Below are positions 40,168 through 51,417 of a stretch of DNA of 64,000 nucleotides, one piece after another. Every line of letters begins with the position of its first letter. Positions within the stretch are counted from its first letter, which is position 1. Origin of the DNA: Patiria miniata (Eukaryota; Echinodermata; Asteroidea; Valvatida; Asterinidae); the NCBI RefSeq assembly GCF_015706575.1, contig NW_024037056.1, positions 9,375,176-9,439,175 of the forward strand, in the 5' to 3' direction. Made by a program: the position numbers and the translations under genes. The notes below the pieces were generated by a model, which made no database searches, had not been told where the DNA came from, and was given only the letters and a program-made list of their open reading frames with translations.

Positions 40168-42093
40168 ATGGCGGAGGCTGCAGCTAAAACCCTGTTGGAC
40201 AACATCAGCCAGCGGCATCTGGAATGTCCGGTCTGTTGCTGTGGTTTCAAGGATCCCAAGATACTAGACTGTTTTCACAGCTTCTGCCTGAACTGTCTGG
40301 AAGAGATGATGAGCAAACAGAAGTCAGAGACAGAGAAGATCACATGTCCAGTCTGCAGGAAAGAGACACAAGTTCGTGGTGGAAGTTTGCAGCATCTTTC
40401 TAACTCTTTCTTTATAAGTTCTCTCGTTGATGAATTCAACCAGCAAAAACAGGAGCTTGGTGAGGCATCTGGAACTTCTGAAAGATGCAAAGAATGCGAA
40501 AAAGGTCTTGAGGCCTTATGGAGATGCCTTGATTGCAAGGTGAACATCTGCAAGAAATGCCAAGACGCACATACACGTCCGAAGCACACCAACGACCATC
40601 AACTTATTCCAATGCAGGACGTCAGAAAATCAAGAGTTTTAGCAATGGAATTTACCGAAAAAAGGGCACCAAAATGTAGAAAACATAGTGATCATGCCAT
40701 CTGTTTTTACTGTGAAAAATGTAACACATTGATTTGCTCAATGTGTGCTGCAGGAGACCACCGGTCAGCAGATCACAAATACGCTGCGATCGAGGACGTC
40801 GTGAAATCATTCCGTAAGAGTGTCAACGACAAATTGCAAAAGTTCAAGAAAAGCAAAGAACAACTTTCCTCGAATGAAGTCTCGATCAAATGTGCACAAA
40901 ATAGACTGAGGAAGAACTTGGCCCATGCACATAGTGATATTTCTGCAAAAGCAAAGGCAGAGATCAGTAAAATCCGGATCAAAGCGAAGCTTCTCGCCGA
41001 AAAGGTCGAGAAAATCGGTCAGGAGAGAGACAGTGAGTACGAAAAGGCGCTCATACACAACCGTGGCCAGATGGAACGCGCAGATCAGATAGTCACGGCC
41101 GTAAATGACTTAATGGGACAATGCGATGATTTCGAGCTTTTGAAGCTCAAACGGGAAGTGATGCTCAACTTGGAATTCCAAAAGGAGCCTGAGTGTGAAC
41201 CGGCAAAGGTGGATATGGCGTTCATCGGGGTAAAATGTCAAGATGTCGTTAGTAACAAGGATCTTGGGACAATATTGCTCAAAGAGAACTGGTGCTTGAA
41301 GGGAAAGTTCGGCAAACAAGGCACCGGTGACGGACAATTTGCGCATGCTGCGGGTATTGCATGTTTCGCGAACGGGGACGTGGTAGTAACAGATATAGCA
41401 CAAACACGGTTATCATTGTTTACCGCCAGTGGTCGGTTCAAAACATCTGTTGATCAAGGAACCAAAAGCAATCAGCTGAAAAATCCCTGGCGCGTTGGAG
41501 TGAACTCTGACAATCATCTTTTCGTCACGGATGAAGATAAAGTGAAGGTTTTTGACAAGGAGCTTCAGTTTGTTCGTGATTTTACACCTTCGGTTTACGA
41601 TGCAGTGGTACTACCAGAGAGTGACCTCAGTGGCATTGCTGTAGACAAACAACGAGTCGCAGTGGCTGACAGAGGAAGAAGAGTCCTCAAGGTGCTGAAA
41701 TTTAACGGATCGTTGATTGCAAGCGCACCAAACAACGTTGTTGACAATAACTTGGCAATGAGCAACAAAGAGCGGCTGATCTTCACAAACTACGAGGAAA
41801 AGAGGTTGTTGTGCGTTGACTATAAGGGCAATGAGTCGTTCAGCGTAATGACCTTAATGAACGGGAAACCAGCGAAACCGACTTGTGTCCTGTGCGATGA
41901 TGATGGGAGCATCTATGTGGCTGTTCACTCCGGTAAGGTGGGGAACAGCGAGGTGCATCGTTACGATTCGAATGGTGCATTCGAAGCAACAGTAGCTCAA
42001 GGGTTGTACAATCCGTCAGGGATGACATTCACCCCCGCAGGTGACGTCATTGTCGCAGACACACACTCCGTCAAAATCTTTCAGCGGATGTGA
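40168..42093 (+). CDS. TRIM-NHL family E3 ubiquitin ligase (unit 4)
   Basis: 641 residues from the ATG after the acceptor; an in-frame TTG three codons upstream is not used in the paralogues. The RING (ECPVCCCGF, DCFHSFCLNC, CPVCRKE) keeps all eight zinc ligands. B-box 1 is CKECEKGLEALWRCLDC, B-box 2 is CRKHSDHAICFYCEKC. A coiled coil and NHL-like propeller follow, ending VKIFQRM. It is the most diverged intact member: the surface between the boxes and parts of the propeller differ strongly, while the coiled-coil segment ERDSEYEKALIHNR is nearly invariant. It is the first unit beyond the inserted Polinton block. Confidence 0.92.
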   Translation: MAEAAAKTLLDNISQRHLECPVCCCGFKDPKILDCFHSFCLNCLEEMMSKQKSETEKITCPVCRKETQVRGGSLQHLSNSFFISSLVDEFNQQKQELGEASGTSERCKECEKGLEALWRCLDCKVNICKKCQDAHTRPKHTNDHQLIPMQDVRKSRVLAMEFTEKRAPKCRKHSDHAICFYCEKCNTLICSMCAAGDHRSADHKYAAIEDVVKSFRKSVNDKLQKFKKSKEQLSSNEVSIKCAQNRLRKNLAHAHSDISAKAKAEISKIRIKAKLLAEKVEKIGQERDSEYEKALIHNRGQMERADQIVTAVNDLMGQCDDFELLKLKREVMLNLEFQKEPECEPAKVDMAFIGVKCQDVVSNKDLGTILLKENWCLKGKFGKQGTGDGQFAHAAGIACFANGDVVVTDIAQTRLSLFTASGRFKTSVDQGTKSNQLKNPWRVGVNSDNHLFVTDEDKVKVFDKELQFVRDFTPSVYDAVVLPESDLSGIAVDKQRVAVADRGRRVLKVLKFNGSLIASAPNNVVDNNLAMSNKERLIFTNYEEKRLLCVDYKGNESFSVMTLMNGKPAKPTCVLCDDDGSIYVAVHSGKVGNSEVHRYDSNGAFEATVAQGLYNPSGMTFTPAGDVIVADTHSVKIFQRM

Positions 42094-42207
42094 TTTACCT
42101 GTCCACAAACAAGACCGTGCTAGAACTTGAACCTGGGCTGAACTAATTTCTGGAGTAATCATGTTTTCGTAAAACCTGTCGGGAACTGATTTAATTGTTT
42201 TTGGCTA

Positions 42208-42575
42208 AGGCAAAAAAAAAAGGCTCCGGTTTCTGGTATGCGCGCGCGTCGCCGTAGCCATGCGCGTCGGCAAAATGAAAAAGTTTTTTTTTTCAATGAA
42301 AGATGATGTCTCAAAACCGCCAAAATCACTGGTTTTACTGGAATCCTACTGCTGCACAATTTTAACGTTTTTTTAGATTGGGTTATGGTCGAGAATAAGT
42401 TTTATTTGGCCTCTCTGGACTCCCATATATTTGCACTAAGTTTAGTCGGGCACCATTTGCAGTCATCAGCCGACATTTGAAGCAAACAAGTCAAGTAAAA
42501 AAAAAAAAAAAGCCGCGTCGCCGCACCACTTTTTGGGCAAGCTCCATACCAGAAACCGGAGTCTTTTTGTTGGCC
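42208..42575. mobile_element. 375-bp MITE family, copy 3
   Basis: Diverged copy with the same ends (GGCTCCGGTTTCTGG and CCAGAAACCGGAGTC...TTGGCC) just after TRIM unit 4. Confidence 0.8.
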
Positions 42576-44355
42576 TAATGCCATCGCCAATGTGATGTAC
42601 CTGTGTGGAGCTGCACTTCCCATACTCACATAGGTCGAAAGAGAAAAACAAATCTAATTAGAACAATATACACTTTAACAACCGAAGCAAATTAGATTTG
42701 CGTGTATATGCACACAAAGTTCACAATGTCCCCCACACGGTGTATATAGTTTCGAAAAGAACTTGTAACCGAATGTTTTTGACATGTTTCACAGTTATGC
42801 CAGTAGGTTTTTTTTCACCTGCAGGTACTCTTTTAATAACGGACACTCTATTCTCTAAATTAGATTCAATACTACGATGTACTATGTTAGATAATGTTTA
42901 AATAAAGTACAAGTGTTAGACATCCTAAGAAATATATATTCTTAATTACAGCTTATTTTGTCTATCTTTATGCATATATTAAACGGGAATATTGGGATGT
43001 TCTAATTGGTTTAAGGGCCCATGAAATGTATGTAAAAATGTAAAAACACCTAATATGCACAGTGTCTCCCTGAAATGACATCACGACAACAGCGCCCTTA
43101 GTTGTCCGGAAAAACATGGACAATTTTAAACGATTAAAGAAGTGCACTTTTCAGCAAACTTGACCAAAGAGGAATATCGATTCGTTTTCATATACTAAAT
43201 AAGATTAGAAAGTAGCACAAATATGTTCCTGAAAACAAACATTCACTTCATTAGTCCTTTATAGAACATTTATATTGGAGGTGACGATACAATGTGTACA
43301 CTGAACAAGTGCACAAGGTAATAAGAATATGTAAATATGCGATTGAAAATGTATCACGTATTGTACTTTTTGTAGGATGTCTCTTCACTTTCTACTTCTG
43401 CTTTGGCCCTTCCTTCTGCCGACCAAACGTTAGCTTTTTTGATCACGAAGCTTACAGACTGTGACACAAACCAATCGATGTGAATAACATTGATTTAAAA
43501 GCTTGCTTCAAATGTCTTTTGACACAAAGCAAAATCTGTTCAGTGTTATAATATTGAATGGTAATTGCTCTATTCAGGATGAGTAAAAAAATCGGAACCC
43601 AAACCCAACAAAATATATTTCATATCTAAAAAAAAATATATTCAGCACCAAAAATAATGACTGGAAAGCCAATTTCATAAACTACGTTTAGATGAAGAAA
43701 AATGCTGAAATTGCTCAATTCGTTCAAAGCATATTACCATTTTAACGCATTAACCCTAAAACCTCTTTCGTCCAAAAATGCGACTTCAAGACTCGTCGTC
43801 ACAATTGTCTGAAACACCACCAGCGATAAAACCTTAATTTAGAAGTAAAAAAAATAGTATATTACAACAAAGTCCTTTTCAAGGGCCGTCTTTTAAAGAA
43901 GTTGATTGTTAGCCTAGGCACGATTGTTAAAAAATATTGTGAACTGCAGTTGTTGACAGTTGTTGAAACAAATATTTTGTGTCATTTTTGTTGTTGTTCC
44001 AAACAGTCAGAACACACATTTTTTTTAGGGGGGGGGGAGCATTGCCTTTAAATGGTAATATTCTTTGAACGGATTTAGCAATTTATTATTTTTGGTGCTA
44101 CATATTTTTAATATAATATGAAATATATATCTTGGGGTTGGGTTCCATTTTTTTAAATTCGATTTACCTCACTTTTTAACTTGCAAATAACAATACGTAA
44201 CCGACTATGTCCGTTGTTATCTGGAGTAGCTTCTGTATAGTTTCCAGTTTGCAGATCAAATGATGACATTCAGCGGAGAAATCGTCGATTAATCTGAGTG
44301 AAAAATCTATTCCGTTCGCCATTTTCAAATTTCAACCCCAAAATGTGTTTAATGT
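42576..44355. other. Intergenic region after TRIM unit 4
   Basis: No supported gene. 42930-43350 is related to the flank of unit 2 (10900-11060; ATGCATATATTAAACGG, AATATTGGGAT). The rest is AT-rich with homopolymer runs. Confidence 0.45.
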
Positions 44356-45605
44356 TGTGCTGCAGCAGAGCACAGCAGATCACAGTACACTGCAATAGTT
44401 AGACGTCATGGAATCATTCCGTAAGAGTGTCAAAAACATCTTGCAAAAGTTCAAGAAAAGCAAGGAAATTTTTTTTTTTTTAAATGCATCAGATATATTG
44501 CTCTAGATACTGACTCAGGCTCGTAGTGATATTTCTGCAAAGGCGGATGCAGAGATCGCTAAAATCAGAAACAAAGCAAAGCTTCTCACTGAAAAAAGTA
44601 AATGACATTGGTCAAGAGAGAGACAGTGAGTACTAAAAGACGCTCATGCACAACCGTGACCAGATGGAACGCGCAGATCAGATCGTCACGGCAGTAAATG
44701 ACTTGATGAGACAAGCCGACGGTTTCGAGCTTTTGGAGCTTAAGCCGAAGGTGACGAACAACCTGGAATTGCAGAAGGAGCTGAAATGTGAATCGGCAAA
44801 GTATGATATAGCGTTCATCGGGGTCAAATGTCAAGATGTCGTCATGACACGGATTTGGGAGAAATATTGCTCACAGAGAAATTGCAGTTGAAGAAAGAGT
44901 TCGGCAAGGAAGTCACGGATATAACGGGGAATTCAAATTCGCAAGGGGTGTTGCATGTTCCAGCAATGGGGTCATTGTTGTAACTGATACAACCCAGAAA
45001 CGGCTATCGTTGTTTACATCCAATGGTCAGTTAAAAACATCAGTTGCTCAACGAAGTGAATGCAATCAGTTGGAAACTCTTTGTGGGGATGCGGTGACAC
45101 ATGATGATCTGCTTTTTGACACGGAAAGAAAGAAAGTGAAGTTTTTGACACACAGCTTCAGTACGCGAGTTTTTACCTTTGATGGACAGGTCAGAGGGAC
45201 TATTAGAGAGTGACATCTGTGGATTGCATCGTTGAATTATGACCTGCATGAATCGTTGACAGCAAAAACAGTAAACGGCATTTTTGGGAACTTCATAGCA
45301 ATAAGCAACAAAGAGGGACTGATCTTCACAAAATAAATTGAGAACATGTTGAAGAGCATTGAATTTGAGGGCTCTTGGGTGTTCAAGTATAAATAACCTT
45401 ACCCCTTTGCGTTGATGATGGGAACATCTATTCAACGTACATTCCACTAACAGCGGGACTTGTGAAATGCAGCTTTTGATTCGGAAGGTGCTTTTATAGG
45501 AACAGTGGCTCAAGGGTTGTACAATCCGTTCCAAATTGCATTCACCTCTAAGCGTGACGTAGTTTTCGCGGACCTTCACCCCGTCAATATCTTTGAGCGG
45601 ATGTA
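44356..45605 (+). pseudogene. Decayed TRIM-NHL copy (unit 5)
   Basis: Homology to the array starts within B-box 2 (TGTGCTGCAGCAGAGCAC) and runs through the coiled coil (open 44646-44891, MHNRDQMERADQIVTAV) and propeller to GAGCGGATGTAATCTGCTTCAC at 45605. The RING and B-box 1 are missing, several frameshifts and stops are present, and the propeller is shortened. There is no functional start. Confidence 0.88.
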
Positions 45606-46108
45606 ATCTGCTTCACTATGGACAATCATGTCTTTCTGCTATTCAAATGCGTTGCCCGAAATCCTACATTTATAGTGTGAAACAACCACGAAACTGATAT
45701 TTCAAAACTGCATTGGAGTATGTTTGTTTCTAATAAATTTTTAAAAAAAGATGATTTTTTTTTCCTCAGTGCTCGAGAGACACATCCAAATATATATTTT
45801 ACAAATAAATTTACAATTTACCTAAATTGTAAACTGACGAATAATACGTAATTTGCTGAGTCCACTGTTATTTGGGAGTGGTTTATATACAGTTTTCAGT
45901 TTGCATTGCTGATGATGACATTCTGTGGAGAGATCCTTGAATTAACTCTGTATATGCTGCGTGTACTTTTTTTGTTTTGTTTACCAATGAAGAGCAGGAG
46001 ACTAATTTCAATGTTTCGATGACATTTCGGGTTCCTGTTTCGTAAAACAATTAAAATCGTTTGATAATCGATTCACTACGTGTCCAAAAAACCTCACTTT
46101 CAGAATTC
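45606..46108. other. Flank of TRIM unit 5
   Basis: Diverged version of the downstream flanks of units 3 and 6 (GTTATTTGGGAG, AGAGATCCTTGAATTAA, GAAGAGCAGGAG). No gene. Confidence 0.5.
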
Positions 46109-48406
46109 GCCCCAAAAAAGTCTCCGGTTTCTGGTACGCTCGCGCGTCGCCGTAGCCATGCGCGTATGCAAAATAAAAAAGTTTTTTTTGTCAATGTAAG
46201 ATGATGTCTCAAAACCGCCAAACTCTCTGGTTTGACTGGAATCCTGCTGCTGCACAATTTTAACGTGTTCTTAGATGGGGTTAGGATCAAGTATAAGCTG
46301 ATGTGGCCTCTCTAGACTCCAATATATTTTGCACAAAATTTAGTCCGGCAACATGTGCTCCCTTACCAACCTGTCAATTGTTGGCTCCTTCTTTGAACGT
46401 AAAGAAATTCATCGACTGTCTTGGTTATCCAATAATGGCAACACCAGGAAGGAGATCGACCATATGTTGACTAGAGACTGCTCGATTTTCTGCACCTATC
46501 GTGTCTTCAGGGGTGCAGAGGCCCCGGCAAAAACGGACCATCGCTTAGTTGTTGGCATGATCTACGACCAACCTTCCAGGCCATCAAGTCTATGCGTGGT
46601 CCCCCTCAACAGGGAAGCAGCTCCCCACCTATAACAAAGTCAGATGGCACCCCTTGCAAGACGACCGAAGAAACAGTGACTCGCTGGCGAGAGCATTACA
46701 ACTCCATGCTCAACCATCCTCCAGCTGCACCCTGCTCAGACCTTGATGCACAGGCATCAGCTGCTGTCTCTGCTCCGGACGTCTCCTTTGACCCTCCCAC
46801 ACTGACTGAGGTACGTCGTGCTATCAGGAAGCTAAAGAACGGACGCGCTGCAGGACCTGATGGCATTGCTCCTGAACTGCTCAAGTGTGCTGAGACCCCA
46901 ATAAGCAAAGCCCTGCACGAACTCTTTCTTAAAGTATGGTCCCCAGGAAGGGTTCCTTCCGATTGGAGGAATGGTGTCATCATTTCCCTATACAAAGGAA
47001 AAGAACAGAAAAACCAATGCAGCAGCTACAGACCTATAACTCTGCTTTCAGTCCATGGAAAGGTTTTCTGCCATGTACTCCTGACTCGCCTAGAACCCCT
47101 ACTCACCCGTCACCGCCGACCCCAGCAGTCTGGCTTCATAAGGGGTCGTTCAACTATGGATGCAGTGCTCGCCCTTCGACTCCTGTCAGAACTCCACCGC
47201 GAGTTTGAAAGACCTCTCCATGTTGGGTATGTCGACATTAAGGCAGCTTTTGACTCTGTAGATCGGGAAGCCCTATATGGAAAGCCCTGAAAGCAACCGG
47301 AGTTCCCCCATTTCTTTTTCGTTTGATTCAGGACTTACATGATGGCAGCCCTTCCACTGTGCGTGTTGGCAATGACATCTCTGGTCCCTTCCTCACCACC
47401 TCCGGTGTTCGCCAAGGCTGTGTCCAAGCCCCAGCCCTATTTTGCTGTGCTATCGACTGGGTCCTAAACCGCTGTCAGGCTGATCTTGGCATATTGGTTC
47501 GTAAGAGAGCACAACGAATGGCCTACCACACTCCAGAAGTTCGAGGAAGAAGCTGGGACAATGGGTCTACACACATCATGGGCTAAAACCAAGATCCAGA
47601 ATTGCACTGGCCTCGGACCACCATCTGCCCCAGTGTTTGCTGAGGGCCAGCCCGTCGAGACCACAGAGCAGTTCAGATACCTCGGCTGCGACATCTGTTC
47701 TGAAGGTCACTCTTCACCCGACATTCACCGACGACTTAGGCTCGCCTCTTCAACCTTTGGCCAGTTAGATCGTGTGTGGCGGAACAAGCGCCTCAACCCC
47801 AAAACCCCACAGTTGAGGGTGTACACAACATGCGTTCTCCCCGTCCTACTCTACGGGTCAGAAACCTGGACACTAGTGGTAGAAGATGGACGTAGGCTTC
47901 AAGCATTTAATACCAGATGCCAACGGCGGATACTCGGTGTTCGATGGCTAGACTTCGTCTCCAACGAATCAATCTTGGAAACCACCGGTCTCGAGGACAT
48001 CCGTGTGACCATCTCACGGCGACGCCACTCCCTCTTCGGCCATATCCGTCGACTTCCAGAAGACACCCCAGCTCATGCTGCTCTCAAGCTGTGCGTCGAT
48101 GTTCGAGGGGGACTCCCTCCTGGCCCCGCCTGGAAGAGACCAAGAGGACGACCACGCAACACATGGATGCGCCAGCTAGAAGCGGATCACGACTCACCGG
48201 CACAGCAGCTGTGGCAGTCTGCAAAAAATCGTACGGGCTGGGTGGCTCTACGTCCCCCATGACGGACCACAGAGAATTATGACGATGAACATTTGCAGTC
48301 ATCAGCCGACATTTGAAGCAAAATAGTAGCAAAAAAAAAAAAGCCGCGTCGCCGCACGACTTTTGGGACAAGCTCCATACCAGAAACCGGAGACTTTTTA
48401 TTTGCC
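46109..48406. mobile_element. 375-bp MITE, copy 4, split by a LINE fragment
   Basis: The left part (46109-46354) and right part (48288-48406) together make one element. The break falls in the interior where other copies read GGCACCATTTGCAG. AACAT at 46350 and at 48288 may be the LINE's target duplication. Confidence 0.78.
46355..48287 (+). mobile_element. Non-LTR retrotransposon (RTE-like LINE), 5'-truncated and deleted
   Basis: It begins inside the endonuclease domain (SWLSNNGNTRKEIDHML, then YRVFRGAEAP and TDHRLV). The reverse transcriptase follows: GPDGIAPELLK, YRPITLLSVHGKVF, QSGFIRGRSTMDAV, VDIKAAFDSVDR, then GVRQGC in another frame. It continues with the C-terminal region (VLPVLLYGSETWTL, GRPRNTWMRQLEAD) to a stop at 48262 and a short tail (GACGATGA). 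A deletion near 47480 removes the catalytic YADD block, and there are at least two frameshifts. The lineage call (RTE or a relative) is by general resemblance only. Confidence 0.85.
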
Positions 48407-51137
48407 ATATCGATACAGCTCTGGAAACGGTTGCGGATGGCACGTGCTGCGGCTGAAAGCTTCTGAAGGAATGCAGGATCACCTCTGATGTCATTGCACA
48501 CCTCCTCCATTGTGTGTTGCTCCAAACGAGCAATGAGTTGTGCAATGCCAGCAGGGGCGATCCTGCATTCCCTCAGAAGCTTTCGGCCGCAACACGCATC
48601 TTATCCCTCACCTTCCCCGGCGTATGACGTTTATATCGCACCCTCTTGCACAAAGATGATGAAATTCGCTCCATGACATTTATCAAACCTTGGTCGCATG
48701 ATCTGACATGTTGGTTTAATTCCATTGGTAAACAACGTATTTATTTAGGATCAAAAGAAGGACGTGTTTTTACACTTAGTATGAGTTATGCAAACTGCAT
48801 ATAGCAATCGTTCAGATGTAAATAATGAATGTTAACATACTGATCATCAATTTCAGATTATTAAAGTTAAACCGATTGTAACAGTCGAATATTCCACTCT
48901 TGGTTTTATATTAAAGTTAAACCGATTGTAACGGTCAAATATTCCACTCTTGGTGTTATGTGATACCTCTTCGAAATTGGGAATGAGAGATTCTTCACAT
49001 GTTTTCTGCTATTTAAATGGAACACTCCAATTGGACCGAAATACTTTGGGAAAAACTCAATTGTTTTCTAATCTCATGTCACAATCGCAGGCCATGTCGC
49101 ATGTTGCAATGACAATGAACATCGATCTGATAGCTGACTTATCTGTGAATTTACTTGCCGCCAGTTTATGACGTTGTTGAGTTCTTATGTCTTGCGATTG
49201 ACTTCTTTTTAAAATCTAACCCATGCTTGACAATTAACTTTGTTTTTATTTCCTATATTAAATCAGTTTCGTTTTGTTTTCTTACAGACCAGATCAGGTT
49301 TGAAAAGACCAAAATGAGTATAAAATATGTTGTTTTATCGTCAAAGCGCCATTTAATACATCAACATTTATCCATATTTAGAAAAAAGAGGGTCGGTTTA
49401 TTGGATTAACAGTTTATATTAGAGGCCATCTAAGCTTTATGCACGAAGATGGGAGTTGGATGAATTATATCTTTCCAATTTCTTTTTTGGGTATCAGCCA
49501 AATCCTTCAGAAAACATCAGTCTCATGTCAAAACCCACGCCATGTCACAAGTCGGATAATGTACAATTAGATGTCTGAATTTCTTGTAAATTGATTTGAC
49601 AGTGGGTGACAGCTGATTGACTTCCGATGACTTGTGATTGACTTGTGATAAACTTCCGATGACTTGTGATTGACTTGTGATCTTTGAGAACTTAGCAACA
49701 CTGTCGCGACGCTCCATATGTTACTTTGAATCTATTTGAATGAACATAAATATATCTTCATAATAGACCCTCCCCGGGACACCACCCACCGACCAACATC
49801 AGTCCCAACGAACTTTTAATCGGAACAAAGTCAGGGACTGTCAGCGACGGCGGAAGACTTTGGAAAGTTGGCTGGGGGGGGGGGGTTAAAGCATTTCCCG
49901 ACCCAAAAAAAAATCAGCTGGCCATTGCAAAGTCAAAAAGACTGGGGACGTTAGTGAGGATAGGGCTTTGTCATGACCTTAATTAAGCTTTGAGTGCACT
50001 TTAACCAGTTTCTCTGGATCGGAAAGAAGGGGGATGGGGGGGGGGGGCTGTCGCTGGACACTACATTACACTTGGGGCGTTCTTCAGGATATAGATGTAA
50101 ATCAATATGGAAGCGAAATTACATCAAAACGGCGCATTTTAAAAGCTTTTGTACTTTATTTCTCCACTTGTCAGTGCTATTGAATACATTTTGGTTGTTG
50201 GGATGTTCGAAAAATACCTCGAAAAAACGTGTGCGGGGGTATTCAATAGCCATCCCCCCGTCCACAAAAATAATTTCGCACTGTGTAGAGATGGTCTATT
50301 CTGCGCACTGAGTGCCAAATAACCTTTTTTAGGTTTTATATGCGGATATTCATTTGATATCAGACGGACCGATTTAAACGTGAGTTGACCGAGGTGGCAA
50401 AATATAAGTTTACCAGTCCTCGACGCATTCGAGTATATACTATTTAATAAATGTTAAAACAACAACAAAAAATGACCTCAATGAAATATAGGCCTAATTC
50501 ATGATATGCACGTTACTACGTCTCTATTACCTGATAAAAACACTCTTATCCCAAATAAATACGTCTCGATTACAAGCTCATGCCTGCGAGGATGTTATAG
50601 AACAACATTGTTTCCATGTGCATGTACAGACTCTAATATCCGTTTTGGGCTTCCGTACTTTCAGGCATAAAGCGGCTGCTGGTTTAAACTTTGAACTACA
50701 ATCAGGTGGGTTCATTGTACGATGGTAGTGTAGACGTATACATATGTACAAGTGTACGAGTACGGAGTGACTAAAATAGCAACTGTTTTTTTTTTTCACA
50801 GTTATTAGAAACTGGAGCTGCGTATTTAATACTGTACTGTTGCGCCATACACGGGTCTATTGGTGGACTTTAATCAGGGCGTTTGTTGTGTAGCTACAGG
50901 GAAAATACGTGCAAACATTATTGTGCAACACTAATACAAACTGGTTTATCCTATGTTGAGTTATCATTGCACCATTCATCGCTTAATGATGTAGGCATAC
51001 CAAGTACATGCAAAGGCTACAATTTTTATTGGTAGTTTTGCCATGAACGTTATTTTGCCTAAAGCAGGTGGAATTCTCATGCTACGTCTGTATTTGAAGA
51101 CTTGGGCTAACAGACGAATCGGTTTTTAAAACAGCAG
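48407..51137. other. Upstream region of TRIM unit 6
   Basis: 48430-48610 contains an imperfect inverted pair (GAAAGCTTCTGAAGGAATGC and GCATTCCCTCAGAAGCTTTC). 48865-48960 holds two copies of a ~53-base sequence (TTAAACCGATTGTAACAGTC, ATATTCCACTCTTGG). 49612-49688 repeats the GACTTGTGATTGACTT family seen at 7310. 49770-49860 and 50290-50800 are the unit upstream blocks shared with units 2 and 3 (AAATAGCAACTG, TTTGATATCAGACGG). No gene is seen. The untranslated exon ends at 51137 (AACAGCAG|GTGAGTAAAT). Confidence 0.5.
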
Positions 51138-51417
51138 GTGAGTAAATTGTCCCACTTTAACATGATTTTGTTAATTTCTTTTGTCTTCATATGTGAAATA
51201 GCTTTTAAAAAAAACAGGAGATTCCCGCGAACGATTTGCTTTTCAGTCAATATGACGGGGGAGCGATACCTCGGTGGTTATGGAGTCTGTGACTAGAGCA
51301 ACCTCCATCCCCACTTCGCACCCCTTCCTGCCGCGTACACTAGATTTGACTGTTTTTGAACTAAATAATTGAAGCGGATTTTTTTTAATCTGCTTAGGTA
51401 AGGATATACCTTTTAAG

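Noticed and set aside
48277..48525. 82-aa minus-strand ORF with a helical start (MEQHTMEEVCNDIRGDP)
   Set aside because: It continues into the end of the MITE, and the region holds an inverted pair of its own. No domain is recognised.
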